From Methyloprofundus sedimenti (GTDB lineage Bacteria > Pseudomonadota > Gammaproteobacteria > Methylococcales > Methylomonadaceae): a DNA stretch of 64,000 nt. A program made the translations under genes and the position numbers. Positions 8,964 to 17,106 of this stretch are shown one piece after another. The notes below the pieces were generated by a model that was given only the letters and a program-made list of their open reading frames with translations, searched no databases and was not told the DNA's origin. Position 1 is the stretch's first letter, and every line of letters starts with the position of its first letter. The stretch is taken from assembly GCF_002072955.1 (NCBI RefSeq), contig NZ_LPUF01000001.1, forward strand, positions 1,386,896-1,450,895, read 5' to 3'.

Positions 8964-9053
8964 ATGCCGATTCACCCGCAAATAAGGTGTTGCAGTCGAT
9001 ACCGTATATTGACCAGCAAACACCTTGTCAACTAGCTTAGGGCTTAGTTATTT

Positions 9054-9533
9054 ATGGATGAACTCATGTTGTTTACAGATGGAAGTGTGAATACCCGATC
9101 AAAAATTGGCTATGGAGCTTACCTCGCTGTGTCTGATCCAGATTTAGCACTGGAATCGTTGCGCAAAAACATAAAAGTGCAGCGATTTGAAAATACGTCT
9201 TCAACGAAACTGGAATTACAAACTTTACTCTGGGCGTTAAGCGATATCCAGAATACAGGACGTAATGTGCTTGTCTATACGGACTCGCAAAATATTATAG
9301 GCTTACCCGATAGGCGGGAGCGTTTAGAGAAAAGTGATTATTACTCGAAGAATAATAAGCGTCTTAACAATTACGAGCTGTATAAGGATTTTTACAGAAT
9401 AACAGATCAAATTGATGTTGAACTGGTAAAAGTACGTGGACATCAAGCGACCAGGCACAAAGATGAAATTGATAGGCTTTTTACACTGGTAGATAGAGCC
9501 TCAAGGAATGCGCTAAGAAATGAAAATGGCTAA
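9054..9533 (+). CDS. RNase HI-like nuclease
   Basis: A 159-residue RNase H fold protein with the four expected acidic residues: D9 (LFTDGS), E54 (STKLELQTL), D77 (VYTDSQN) and D147 (LVDRASRNAL). It would cut RNA in RNA-DNA hybrids. The insertion around residues 82-110 (RRERLEKSDYYSK) differs from standard E. coli-type RnhA, so this is a divergent branch. It follows the exonuclease by 90 bases on the same strand. Confidence 0.78.
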   Translation: MDELMLFTDGSVNTRSKIGYGAYLAVSDPDLALESLRKNIKVQRFENTSSTKLELQTLLWALSDIQNTGRNVLVYTDSQNIIGLPDRRERLEKSDYYSKNNKRLNNYELYKDFYRITDQIDVELVKVRGHQATRHKDEIDRLFTLVDRASRNALRNENG

Positions 9534-9637
9534 TCTATTTGTTCCAAAAAAATTACAGATGCGCCTCTTCCTTGACAGAAGTTTGACGCTGGAGAGTAAA
9601 CTATACAATTCTGATACAAATAAGGCAAAAAACACGA

Positions 9638-10444
9638 ATGAGTAATGAAGTAATAAACCAGGCACCCTCAGTAGAACGGGCTAAAGAATTAGAGCAGCAA
9701 GCAAAAGAGGGCCTGAATCAGTTAAAGGCAGGGCAGGATAAGGCAATCATTGCCTGCCATAAAATGCGAGATACCAAAGCATACAGCGCTCTGGGGTTTG
9801 ATTCCTACTATGCCTGGGGAGAAAGCACGCTTAATTTGAAAAAATCCAGACTAAATGAGCTTGCCCTGGCCGGTGAAGTTCAGCAGGAATTATTAACGGG
9901 AGTTGCTGCTACAGTAAAACTTCCTGATACACCGGATTCATTTGGAAACCCCAATACATCAGAAAACAATGCACCTGATATTACTTTTACAGACTCTGAA
10001 TCAGAAGAGGAAGTAAATCAAAAAAAAGCTTCAGATAGTTTAAGTCATCAACCCGTTAAACCTGTCTTTAGCTCTTCTGATTTATCCGATATTAGTACCC
10101 CTCAATTAGTCGCCTTAGCAAAGGCCCCGAAAGGAGAGCGATTAGCCGTACTGGATAAAGCGGCAGTTGAGGCTAAAGCAGAAGATAAACCAATCACAAC
10201 AAGTACCATTAAAGAGGCTGTAAAGGCTTTGGCTAAACCCGTTGAGCTATCTATTGACGAGCAAGCCGCAGCCATTAAAAAACACCATATATCAGCAATG
10301 GGCAAGGCTAGTAAATTAGGCGAGACATTAAGAGGGCTCGATACTACACATATTAGCAGCGAGGAAGTAATCAGCTGGAAGGCCTACCTGGATGATGTTA
10401 AAGAATCTATTCAGGTACTTGAAAAGGAGCTTGGTTATGAATGA
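9638..10444 (+). CDS. Putative HTH-like protein of the mobile module, unknown function
   Basis: The 268-residue soluble protein has a helical N-terminus (about 1-90) with a segment YSALGFDSYYAWGESTLNLK. That segment looks like the helix-turn-helix of plasmid regulators of the ParB/KfrA kind. A hydrophilic Ser/Asp/Glu-rich linker (about 95-155) and a charged helical C-terminus (about 185-268) follow. I do not recognise a named family. The last 80 codons are duplicated at 20198-20445 behind a group II intron fragment. Its order after topB, exonuclease and RNase H suggests a maintenance or regulatory role in the element (inference). Confidence 0.55.
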   Translation: MSNEVINQAPSVERAKELEQQAKEGLNQLKAGQDKAIIACHKMRDTKAYSALGFDSYYAWGESTLNLKKSRLNELALAGEVQQELLTGVAATVKLPDTPDSFGNPNTSENNAPDITFTDSESEEEVNQKKASDSLSHQPVKPVFSSSDLSDISTPQLVALAKAPKGERLAVLDKAAVEAKAEDKPITTSTIKEAVKALAKPVELSIDEQAAAIKKHHISAMGKASKLGETLRGLDTTHISSEEVISWKAYLDDVKESIQVLEKELGYE

Positions 10445-10452
10445 GCTGGTAG
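10205..10452. repeat. Long direct repeat, copy 1
   Basis: This 248-base 3' end of the HTH-like gene recurs at 20198-20445 with only a handful of substitutions. The two copies are in the same orientation about 10 kb apart, making the interval prone to deletion by homologous recombination. Confidence 0.9.
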
Positions 10453-11125
10453 CATCTTGATGATTTGTATTAGTCGGAACTTGATCAAACAGACACTGCC
10501 AAACTTGATAAAAACTAATGACCGGTATTCCTTAAAGAGCAGTCAGCCGTGAATAGGATAATGACAGGTAGGTTAAGACCCATAAGAGACATAAGAGACA
10601 TAGGATAAATTATTTATGACACAGAATATCATTTAAATAACCAGCTTTTCTGATTGATTATTTTATTAATATAAAATAAGGGAAAGACTATCTTAGCTAT
10701 TTAAGGAATTGGTCTGGACGATGGGGAGCATCATATTATTTGGTTATGGCGGGTGCGACACTTCATGAGGCGGCAGATTTTAGAGCACAAATCTGAACAA
10801 ACCACGAAACGTTAAGCTCATCTAAGTACAAATCATTAAATCAGTATTAGCTGAGCGTGTAATGAGTCAAGTATTTAACGGGTAAGTTATAATTCAAATT
10901 AACCCGTCCAGGCTTGGCGGCTGAAATTAAGAATTCATCCCCCTTATTAACTGGTTCCACTCAGGAATGATGACACATAGAATGGCGTGTTTATGAGTAA
11001 TGATTTAGAAAAATATAATGGAGTAGAAGAGTTTACATTATCTGATTGGTTCCTTCAGTTTAAGCAGAAGGATTGGTTTTAAAACCTTTCTTAAAACGTT
11101 ATGCTTACAGCCCCTAGAAGCCTTA
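10445..11125. other. Non-coding stretch with decayed sequence
   Basis: No convincing gene. A 29-codon frame at 10993-11082 (MSNDLEKYNGVEEF...) follows a weak site and may be a gene fragment. Near 10588 the phrase CATAAGAGA is repeated in tandem. At 10878-10910 ACGGGT and ACCCGT form a hairpin with an AT-rich loop. Confidence 0.35.
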
Positions 11126-11404
11126 TTAGGCGCTAGTAGTAACGTTCAATACTATCAATCCCTCATCAACGAATTGATTGAGTAGTGCGTCGACATCATC
11201 TATAGGTGCTTCGGGTAAATCATATTGTTGTTGCAATAATTTAGGAATATCCTCATTAGAGTTTTTACCATCACACAACAATAAAACCAACGTTGCGATA
11301 TGGTTCAAATAATGTACTCGATCAGTATCTTGAAAATAAATCAAAAAACCGTCATCGGCTGGCGATGGCTCTAGTCCATCAATCTGTTTGGGATAAACAA
11401 TCAT
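11126..11404 (-). CDS. PqqD-family peptide-binding protein
   Basis: A 92-residue protein with the PqqD winged-helix pattern: a short beta-rich start, YLNHIATLVLLLCDGKNSNE as the core helix, then DDVDALLNQFVDEGLI near the end. In RiPP pathways PqqD proteins bind precursor peptides for a modifying enzyme; others occur with HprK-related kinases or glycosyltransferases. No radical SAM or other maturase is visible, so a PQQ role is not supported. It is on the minus strand, downstream of the disrupted plsY, about 2.2 kb from a CTERM protein and glycosyltransferases. Confidence 0.72.
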   Translation of the reverse strand: MIVYPKQIDGLEPSPADDGFLIYFQDTDRVHYLNHIATLVLLLCDGKNSNEDIPKLLQQQYDLPEAPIDDVDALLNQFVDEGLIVLNVTTSA

Positions 11405-11491
11405 TCTATAATCAAACCTTGTTTTAAAGAGAATAGTTAGTGTCAGTATTAATCTTCTTCGCTCTTTATGAGTCGAGCAATATTACCACGA

Positions 11492-11710
11492 TTACGCCAA
11501 TTCGATAATATGGCCAGTACGCTGGTGACGACAATATATGCCCTGATCGATGCTTAACCAAGTATAGACCGGCATCAGTATAGCGGAAACCAGCGCCGAT
11601 AATGAAGAAATGTTGGTTTTCTTGAAGCATGCCAGCCACGTTAATGCCACCGCCACCGCTAAACCCAGTGCCCAGTACAAGCCATATAACACGTCACAGC
11701 CTGTTGCTAT
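11492..11710 (-). pseudogene. plsY: plsY, 3' part, separated by an IS630 insertion
   Basis: This segment encodes the C-terminal part of the glycerol-3-phosphate acyltransferase PlsY: GLYWALGLAVAVALTWL, then SSLSALVSAILMPVYTW, both membrane helices. PlsY transfers acyl groups from acyl-phosphate to glycerol-3-phosphate in phospholipid synthesis. The upstream half lies at 12750-13064 on the other side of the IS, and the frame enters directly from the IS end. Confidence 0.75.
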
Positions 11711-12749
11711 TACATATCCCACTTAAATAGCGAACTTCATTGAGTGATTAACAAAGCTTTGAGCATTATCTGTACTGATGCATTTCAACCCTTCGGCATA
11801 AGCTTGATATAACGCTTCAACGGTTCGTGGTCTTTGTTTGCGTAAGTACTGTTTAATTTTATTCCATGCTAATTCAATCGGGTTAAGGTCAGGTGAGTAA
11901 GGCGGTAGGTAAATAAGCTTTGCTCCTGTCTTTTGAATAAGATCCTTAATTTCATCTACTTTATGAACTGAGGCATTATCCATCACAACATAGTCACCTT
12001 CAGCGAGTAAGGGGCAAAGAAAATGCTTCAAAAAGTAGAGGAATACAAGTCCTGTCATGGTTCCTTCAAAATTTAAGGCGGTTTTCATACCGGCTGATGT
12101 CATTGCCCCGACCATACTTATACGCTGCCCTTTAGCAACCGGCGCTTCATCATAAACACGCTGATCTGACGGTGCTCGCCCATAAAGAGGTGAGAGATTC
12201 AGTCCTGCGCCCATTTCATCAAGAAAAATGAGCTTATCGAGCGATATATCGGCGATTTCAGTGCAATAGTCTATTTTTAGCTTTTTAGTTCGGTCACAAT
12301 ATTTAGCTGGATCGTACGGACTTTTTTTTATATCGAATATTCATACGCTTAAGAGCTCTATCCATTGAACTTTTCCCCATGCTAATACCAAAGTGTTCAG
12401 CATATCGGTCACAAAGATCATTTAGTGTCAAATCAGGCTTTTTTATTAGCCATTCTTTTATCTCAAGAGCACCCGCTTCATCTACTTTTGGTGCAACATG
12501 CCCGCCTACTTTTTTGGCTGCAATCATGCCAGTTTCCTGGTAATGTTGCCATAAGGTATAAACAAAAGAATAAGAAACAGCGAAACGTTTAGCTATATCA
12601 GGTTTACTTTGTTTGTCTATCTCAATAGCATTGAGCACTTTTTTTCGAATATCGACTGAGTAAGGGGCTGGCACAAAAATATGATTGATAACGGAGAACT
12701 GGGAAAGCTATAGTACATTAAAATTCAGTTCATTAATACGGGAAATGTA
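11711..12749 (-). mobile_element. IS630-family insertion sequence inserted in plsY
   Basis: The element is 1039 bases long. Its ends begin TACATATCCC and TACATTTCCC (read inward), with further partial matches over about 35 bases, and a TA occurs at both edges as expected for IS630/Tc1 target duplication. It carries one DDE transposase in two frames. It interrupts plsY just after the DGKG motif. Confidence 0.82.
11723..12674 (-). CDS. IS630 transposase, frameshifted at an A8 run
   Basis: The first frame (12674-12303) holds the N-terminal HTH domains (SKPDIAKRFAVSYSFVYTLW). The second (12214-11723, open upstream to about 12320) holds the DDE catalytic domain: FLDEMG, VMDNASVH and DLNPIELAW. 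The frames meet at eight consecutive A residues on the coding strand (12322-12329). Reading through with one base skipped gives the continuous KKSPYDPAKYCDRTKK. Either a one-base expansion inactivated the gene, or slippage at A8 produces the full-length protein. The two cannot be told apart from this copy alone. Confidence 0.8.
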
Positions 12750-13064
12750 ATATACCTTTGCCGTCTTTAAACTCGAAAAAGATCGGATAAATATTACCCA
12801 TAAATATCACCAAGACCGTGAGTACGGCCATGGTATCTGAACTAAGGTATCGTGCCAGCGCAACTAAAATAATGCCTGAGTACATCAATAGCTAAAGTGA
12901 TGATGGCCGGTTTTTTACCAGCAATACGCATCACGTTAGTTGCACCTAAATTACCTGAGCCCTGAACCCGTGGGTCAGGCAACCCCCTTAACTTTACAAA
13001 CAATGACTGCACTTGAAATTGAACCGATCATATATGCGGCCGGTACGATCAACCATTCAATCAT
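12750..13064 (-). pseudogene. plsY: plsY, 5' part, with two frameshifts
   Basis: ATG at 13064 starts [20 protein letters not shown], the first helix of PlsY. One extra G near 12984 breaks the frame before [17 protein letters not shown], the conserved phosphate-binding loop. A second lesion near 12875 shifts it again before [24 protein letters not shown] then abuts the IS630 end. With three independent lesions the gene is dead. PlsY activity is normally needed for phospholipid synthesis, so an intact copy or PlsB must exist elsewhere. Confidence 0.8.
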
Positions 13065-13604
13065 GAATAATTCTTTACAATAAGCAGGTTAAAAAAGAGA
13101 GTAGCCTTTCTTGCATATTCTTAGCAGGGGTGTATTATCCAGCAATAGATCCCTGCTAAGAGCATACAGGGATGAAATATATATTTTTTCAAACAACGCT
13201 ATCATTTTACTTCACTTGTAATCACCCCCATTTTGACTATAAATCGTTGCGTAAGTTCTCGCATGAACTTTTATGGTTAGTTCGCAATTGAAGTATCGTT
13301 TATACTGCGAATACTTATGCAAACTATTACCTGATTACCCAGAAGCCTCCGCCAAATTAGGGTAAAGTGGCTGTAACACTCTATATAGCGCGTCATTCCC
13401 GAGGTCTTTTATCGGGAATCTATTCCTTGTTGGTTAGATTCCTGCTAAGAGCATGCAGGAATGACGTACTCAGTAGTTGGTTGTTTTAACATGGCGGAAA
13501 CTCATGGGTAATCAGGAACTATTAATACCTTTAAATAATTACACTATATATGTGTTATAATTTTACGTGGAAAATCATATTAACCTTGCCTTAGGTGACT
13601 AATC
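13065..13604. other. Intergenic region with two palindromic repeats and a possible promoter
   Basis: No gene. A palindrome spans 13391-13466, with ends CGTCATTCC and GGAATGACG. It contains CCTGCTAAGAGCATGCAGG, a motif also seen at 13151-13175 and, reversed and variant, at 63840-63861. A TATAAT at 13556-13561 could be the -10 box for the following gene; its -35 is weak. AGGTGA about ten bases before the next ATG is a good ribosome-binding site. Confidence 0.45.
13391..13466. repeat. 76-bp palindromic repeat (CGTCATTCC family)
   Basis: Ends CGTCATTCC and GGAATGACG are inverted; the right half is CCTGCTAAGAGCATGCAGGA. A related half occurs at 13151-13175 and a variant at 63840-63861. A dispersed palindrome with no coding capacity. 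Confidence 0.65.
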
Positions 13605-13952
13605 ATGACTGATAAACCAACAAAAAACCCAGATACCGAATCCCCCTTAGAACAAAATGTCGACGAAAGTCGCCGCAAACTTATCAAAATGGCCTTAGGC
13701 GGTGCGGCTATTTATAGTTTACCGCTGATGACTTCCTTTTCTATGGAAGGACTTAATTTAGGTGGCGATGCATTTGCTGATAGCTTTGGCAGTAATATGT
13801 GTATCGGGGGCAATATGACTCAGGTCGGTAATCAAACGTGTGATTTCGATTCCACACCGGAAAAAATTCCAGTGCTAAGTGTATGGTCGCTGGGATTATT
13901 AAGCCTGATGCTAGGCTTTGTTGGCCGTATTAAAGGGCGGTTTAGTCGATAA
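13605..13952 (+). CDS. Small exported protein with Tat-like signal and IPTL-CTERM-like anchor
   Basis: The 115-residue protein starts with a charged stretch, then a twin-arginine motif SRRKLIK (residues 22-28) and a hydrophobic run to about residue 46, as in Tat signals. The mature part is short, Gly/Asn/Asp rich, with two cysteines (C66, C79). The C-terminus has IPVLSVW (88-94), a hydrophobic helix and a basic tail GRIKGRFSR. This matches the layout of IPTL-CTERM sorting signals processed by exosortases. No exosortase is in the window. Four glycosyltransferases follow and a PqqD-like gene precedes. Function unknown; a glycosylated surface protein is an inference. Confidence 0.65.
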   Translation: MTDKPTKNPDTESPLEQNVDESRRKLIKMALGGAAIYSLPLMTSFSMEGLNLGGDAFADSFGSNMCIGGNMTQVGNQTCDFDSTPEKIPVLSVWSLGLLSLMLGFVGRIKGRFSR

Positions 13953-13978
13953 CAACTAATAAGCAATTAAAACGATCT

Positions 13979-14010
13979 AAATGAGGCGAACCTGTGTCGC
14001 CTCATTTATT
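13979..14010 (+). terminator. Terminator after the IPTL-CTERM gene
   Basis: AAATGAGGCGA pairs with TCGCCTCATTT around a short loop, followed by ATTTT. It separates the exported-protein gene from the glycosyltransferase gene on the same strand. Confidence 0.75.
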
Positions 14011-14061
14011 TTGGGTGCTTTATAATTCAGCTTTCAAATAAAACAAAGAGTAAAGTGGTAT

Positions 14062-15204
14062 ATGGCAGAAGCTTTTAGTCGTCAACCTACGCAGAATTTC
14101 CCCTCCCCCCTTATTTCCGCTGCTCTTATTGTTCGCAATGAAGAACAGCATTTAGACGCCTGCCTTAATTCAATACAGCATTTCACCGATGAAATCGTCA
14201 TTGTCGATACCGGCTCTACCGATACTACCGTATCAATAGCTCAGCATTACACCGATAAGATTTTTACTCTGAAATGGCAGGATGATTTTGCTTCGGCGCG
14301 TAATTTTGCACTAAATCATTGTCAAGGACAATGGATTCTCTACATTGATGCCGATGAACGATTACGCCAACAAGATTTTTCTGAGGTGCGCCAACAATTA
14401 ACCGAGTCCGAGCTTATTGGTTGTTATCTGTGGCTACATCCCACACCACGACATACCGCTTATCGTGAGATGAGACTGTTTCGCAATCAGCCGCAGGTTC
14501 TCTTTGAAGGCTGTATTCATGAAAACATTTGGCCCGCGCTTAAACGCTATCAAAAAATCAGTAATGGCAAAATCAGCTACTGTGAACTAACGTTAGACCA
14601 TGTCGGTTATGAAGGCGACCAGCAGCATAAATATCAACGCAATCTACCCCTATTATTAGATAAATTAGTCGACGATCCCGATCATACCTTTTCCTGGTGG
14701 CATTTAGGTTCTGTCTATTGGGGTTTGCAACAAACCGAAGAAGCCATTCAAGCCTGGCAATCAGGTATAGAAAGTGCGCGTAAACAAACGGGGCGTAATT
14801 GGGTAAACTCCTTAAGCTTTATCAGTATGATTGATGCTAATTTCAGTAACTCTGAAATTACTGATCCCTTACTGAATGAAACACTGCAACGCTATCCTGA
14901 TCATCCGCACTTGACCTGGTTACAAGCCCGAATAAAAATGCGCGATCAGCAGTACCTACAAGCGATTGAACATTGGCACGAAATTGTTAATTGGCAGACC
15001 AGGCCACATTTGAGCGATGGCTTTATTGCCGTGGATAGTCGCTTATTTGATTTACTCGCCTTCGATGGTTTAGCAACGTGTTATTTTCGTTTAAAAGAAT
15101 TTGATCAGGCTAAACATTATTACCAATTAGCCGGAGAACATGCGCCAGATAAAATGGAATACTCGGTTAAACAGCAATTGTGTCAACGACTGATGACTAA
15201 TTAA
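14062..15204 (+). CDS. Family 2 glycosyltransferase with TPR-like C-terminus
   Basis: 380 residues. The N-terminal GT-A domain shows ALIVRNEEQHLDACLNSI, VIVDTGSTDTT and the metal-binding YIDADERL, so it would transfer a nucleotide-activated sugar in the cytoplasm. The C-terminal half (about 200-375) is helical with tetratricopeptide-like repeats (WWHLGSVYWGLQQTEEAI; AIEHWHEI; CYFRLKEFDQAKHYYQLAGE). This GT2-TPR combination is known in surface polysaccharide and protein glycosylation loci. It converges with the minus-strand glycosyltransferase pair. Confidence 0.85.
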   Translation: MAEAFSRQPTQNFPSPLISAALIVRNEEQHLDACLNSIQHFTDEIVIVDTGSTDTTVSIAQHYTDKIFTLKWQDDFASARNFALNHCQGQWILYIDADERLRQQDFSEVRQQLTESELIGCYLWLHPTPRHTAYREMRLFRNQPQVLFEGCIHENIWPALKRYQKISNGKISYCELTLDHVGYEGDQQHKYQRNLPLLLDKLVDDPDHTFSWWHLGSVYWGLQQTEEAIQAWQSGIESARKQTGRNWVNSLSFISMIDANFSNSEITDPLLNETLQRYPDHPHLTWLQARIKMRDQQYLQAIEHWHEIVNWQTRPHLSDGFIAVDSRLFDLLAFDGLATCYFRLKEFDQAKHYYQLAGEHAPDKMEYSVKQQLCQRLMTN

Positions 15205-15222
15205 GGCATTTTGCTTTATGCA

Positions 15223-15969
15223 TTACTTATGCTTGATCTCTAAATTTGGCATACCCCATAAATATTGCCCCATATCTCTAGCCATTAAACCAAGTCCTTC
15301 TGTTTCAATGAACAAGGTATCATTAGGTAATTTAATGGGACTAGAAGGTCGGTAACGGAAAGGGGGAAATATCAAGCCATCCCTGTGCAGATCAGCGGCA
15401 ATCAACAGCATTGTGCCTCCTACACTATCAAGTTTTACTAGTGGCCCTTCATCGCGTAACTGACTTAGAAACTGCTTATTCTGACCTCGCCAAGCATTTT
15501 GATCAAAACTTAAGCCACCGTATTCCAAAACACAATTCGGATGCACAATATTTTTTTTGGTCGCTAACAATTGCTCAATAATATCAGCTGGGTATTCAAT
15601 GATATCAACATCAAGCCAAAGCACCCATTGTTGCTCCTGTAAGGCTTTAGAAAGTAAATAATTGCGACTACGAGCCAAAATGTTGCGTCGCATAGGTTGA
15701 ATACTTGGCTGCCATCGCGGTATGGTATCTGATACGTGATAACCATAATTTTTCTGCCAGATGCCAACATTACTAAAATGTTTAATTAATTCAGGCTTTC
15801 TTTGTAACACCATTTGATAACTATCATCACGACTGTCACCTTCCAGAATACCTAATGAAATATGTGCATTTGGATAGCTTAATTTTAGCAGGTTAGTAAA
15901 ATAAGTTTCCAAATGGTTTGCAGCATTTTTAATGGGAGTAAGAATTAATATTTCAGGAGCTGTGTTCAT
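15223..15969 (-). CDS. Glycosyltransferase, GT-A fold (Anp1/Mnn9-like)
   Basis: 248 residues from ATG 15969 (MNTAPEILILTPIKNAANHL); the frame is open further upstream, but this ATG overlaps the stop of the preceding gene in an ATGA. LGILEGDSRDDSY and the DxD-type WVLWLDVDIIEYP resemble the Anp1/Mnn9 mannosyltransferase superfamily, including the conserved GGTMLLI region (here VGGTMLLIAADL). Acceptor unknown. It is translationally coupled to the GT4 gene upstream. Confidence 0.75.
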   Translation of the reverse strand: MNTAPEILILTPIKNAANHLETYFTNLLKLSYPNAHISLGILEGDSRDDSYQMVLQRKPELIKHFSNVGIWQKNYGYHVSDTIPRWQPSIQPMRRNILARSRNYLLSKALQEQQWVLWLDVDIIEYPADIIEQLLATKKNIVHPNCVLEYGGLSFDQNAWRGQNKQFLSQLRDEGPLVKLDSVGGTMLLIAADLHRDGLIFPPFRYRPSSPIKLPNDTLFIETEGLGLMARDMGQYLWGMPNLEIKHK

Positions 15970-17054
15970 AATAACTTGTCGTCTTGCAAATATTGCATAG
16001 CAATGCTTGCTGCTTGATCCCAACGCCAATACCTCATCGCATCAATACGCGCATTGAGACCCTTTGCTTTAGCTGCATCAGGATTATCGACAACATAACG
16101 CATCAAATAAGCTAAGTGCTCTAAATCCGGTTGCGCCCACTCACCCCAATCCATATTTGACGGAAAAACAGCTGGATCCATGGCTTTACACATGTTTTTT
16201 ACGCGTATTAAATAACTGTTGTTATGGTTGGCGAAAACCCGATGACCACTGTAGTCCGTAACTATACAGGGCAAGCCACATGCCATGGCTTCTAAAATCG
16301 GCAAGCCCCAACCTTCGGCACGGGTGGGTAACACAAAGGCATCGCATTGCTGCATTAAAGCAATTAGCTCACCCAAAGGCTTAGGATTACTGATGACGAT
16401 CCGTGCATTTTGTTGTCCGTGTTGATGACATATCTGCTTAATTTTTGCCGCAATATTGAGCTGAGGTAAGGATAAATTAAAGCCATGAATAATGAGTTCT
16501 ATCGGTTCCTGATGTTTGAATTCACGACAAAAGGTTTTGATTAAATCGGCTATACCTTTACGTTGCTCCCATTTACCGATGCATAAAAAACGAAATACCT
16601 TGTTGTTGACTGCTGCATCGACGGGTTTAAAGCGGTCACTGTCCACACCTTCTGGCACCACTCTGATGCGGTTCGCATTTACCCCATTCTCAATAAAAAT
16701 TGATTTGCCCCATTCTGTCGGCAACCAAATCTGGTCAACAGAATCAAGATAACGTAAATAAGGTTCAGGTATCTTAGTGGTTTCCCAAACGGTGTAGGCA
16801 ATTTGAGTATTCCCTGGTATTTTGCGTTGCGCATCAATGGTTGATAAACAAATAGCTGGAGCGCTTAGATCCCAGAGTCTAGGTTTGGGCAAGGGATAGC
16901 CTTCCATATGCATTTGTGCAGGAGGACGAAAAAAATATAAGGGCGATACCTGTGCATACGTTTTTAAAACCATTGCAAAACTGCGTGCATGTCGGCCAAC
17001 ACCACCTTGGGCATGAAAATGTGCACCTAAATTGATTACGGGTTTTGTAGTCAA
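15966..17054 (-). CDS. Family 4 glycosyltransferase (GT-B)
   Basis: 362 residues. The GT-B signature is clear: the N-terminal glycine-rich loop HFHAQGGVGRHARSF, VPEGVDSDRF, IGKWEQRKG, and the donor-binding FVLPTRAEGWGLPILEAMAC with the E-x7-E arrangement. It would transfer an activated sugar onto a glycan or protein. It is the first gene of a two-gene minus-strand unit and diverges from the next glycosyltransferase gene with only 52 bases between starts, so the two share a promoter region. Confidence 0.87.
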   Translation of the reverse strand: MTTKPVINLGAHFHAQGGVGRHARSFAMVLKTYAQVSPLYFFRPPAQMHMEGYPLPKPRLWDLSAPAICLSTIDAQRKIPGNTQIAYTVWETTKIPEPYLRYLDSVDQIWLPTEWGKSIFIENGVNANRIRVVPEGVDSDRFKPVDAAVNNKVFRFLCIGKWEQRKGIADLIKTFCREFKHQEPIELIIHGFNLSLPQLNIAAKIKQICHQHGQQNARIVISNPKPLGELIALMQQCDAFVLPTRAEGWGLPILEAMACGLPCIVTDYSGHRVFANHNNSYLIRVKNMCKAMDPAVFPSNMDWGEWAQPDLEHLAYLMRYVVDNPDAAKAKGLNARIDAMRYWRWDQAASIAMQYLQDDKLL

Positions 17055-17106
17055 ATTATGTTTGCCTCGTTATCATAGGGTTTAAACGATAAAAAGAAGT
17101 AGCCAT

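Noticed and set aside
10588-10606. Short tandem CATAAGAGA repeat as a possible iteron or CRISPR
   Set aside because: Only about two units with no spacers or replication gene; no CRISPR-like array was found anywhere in the window.
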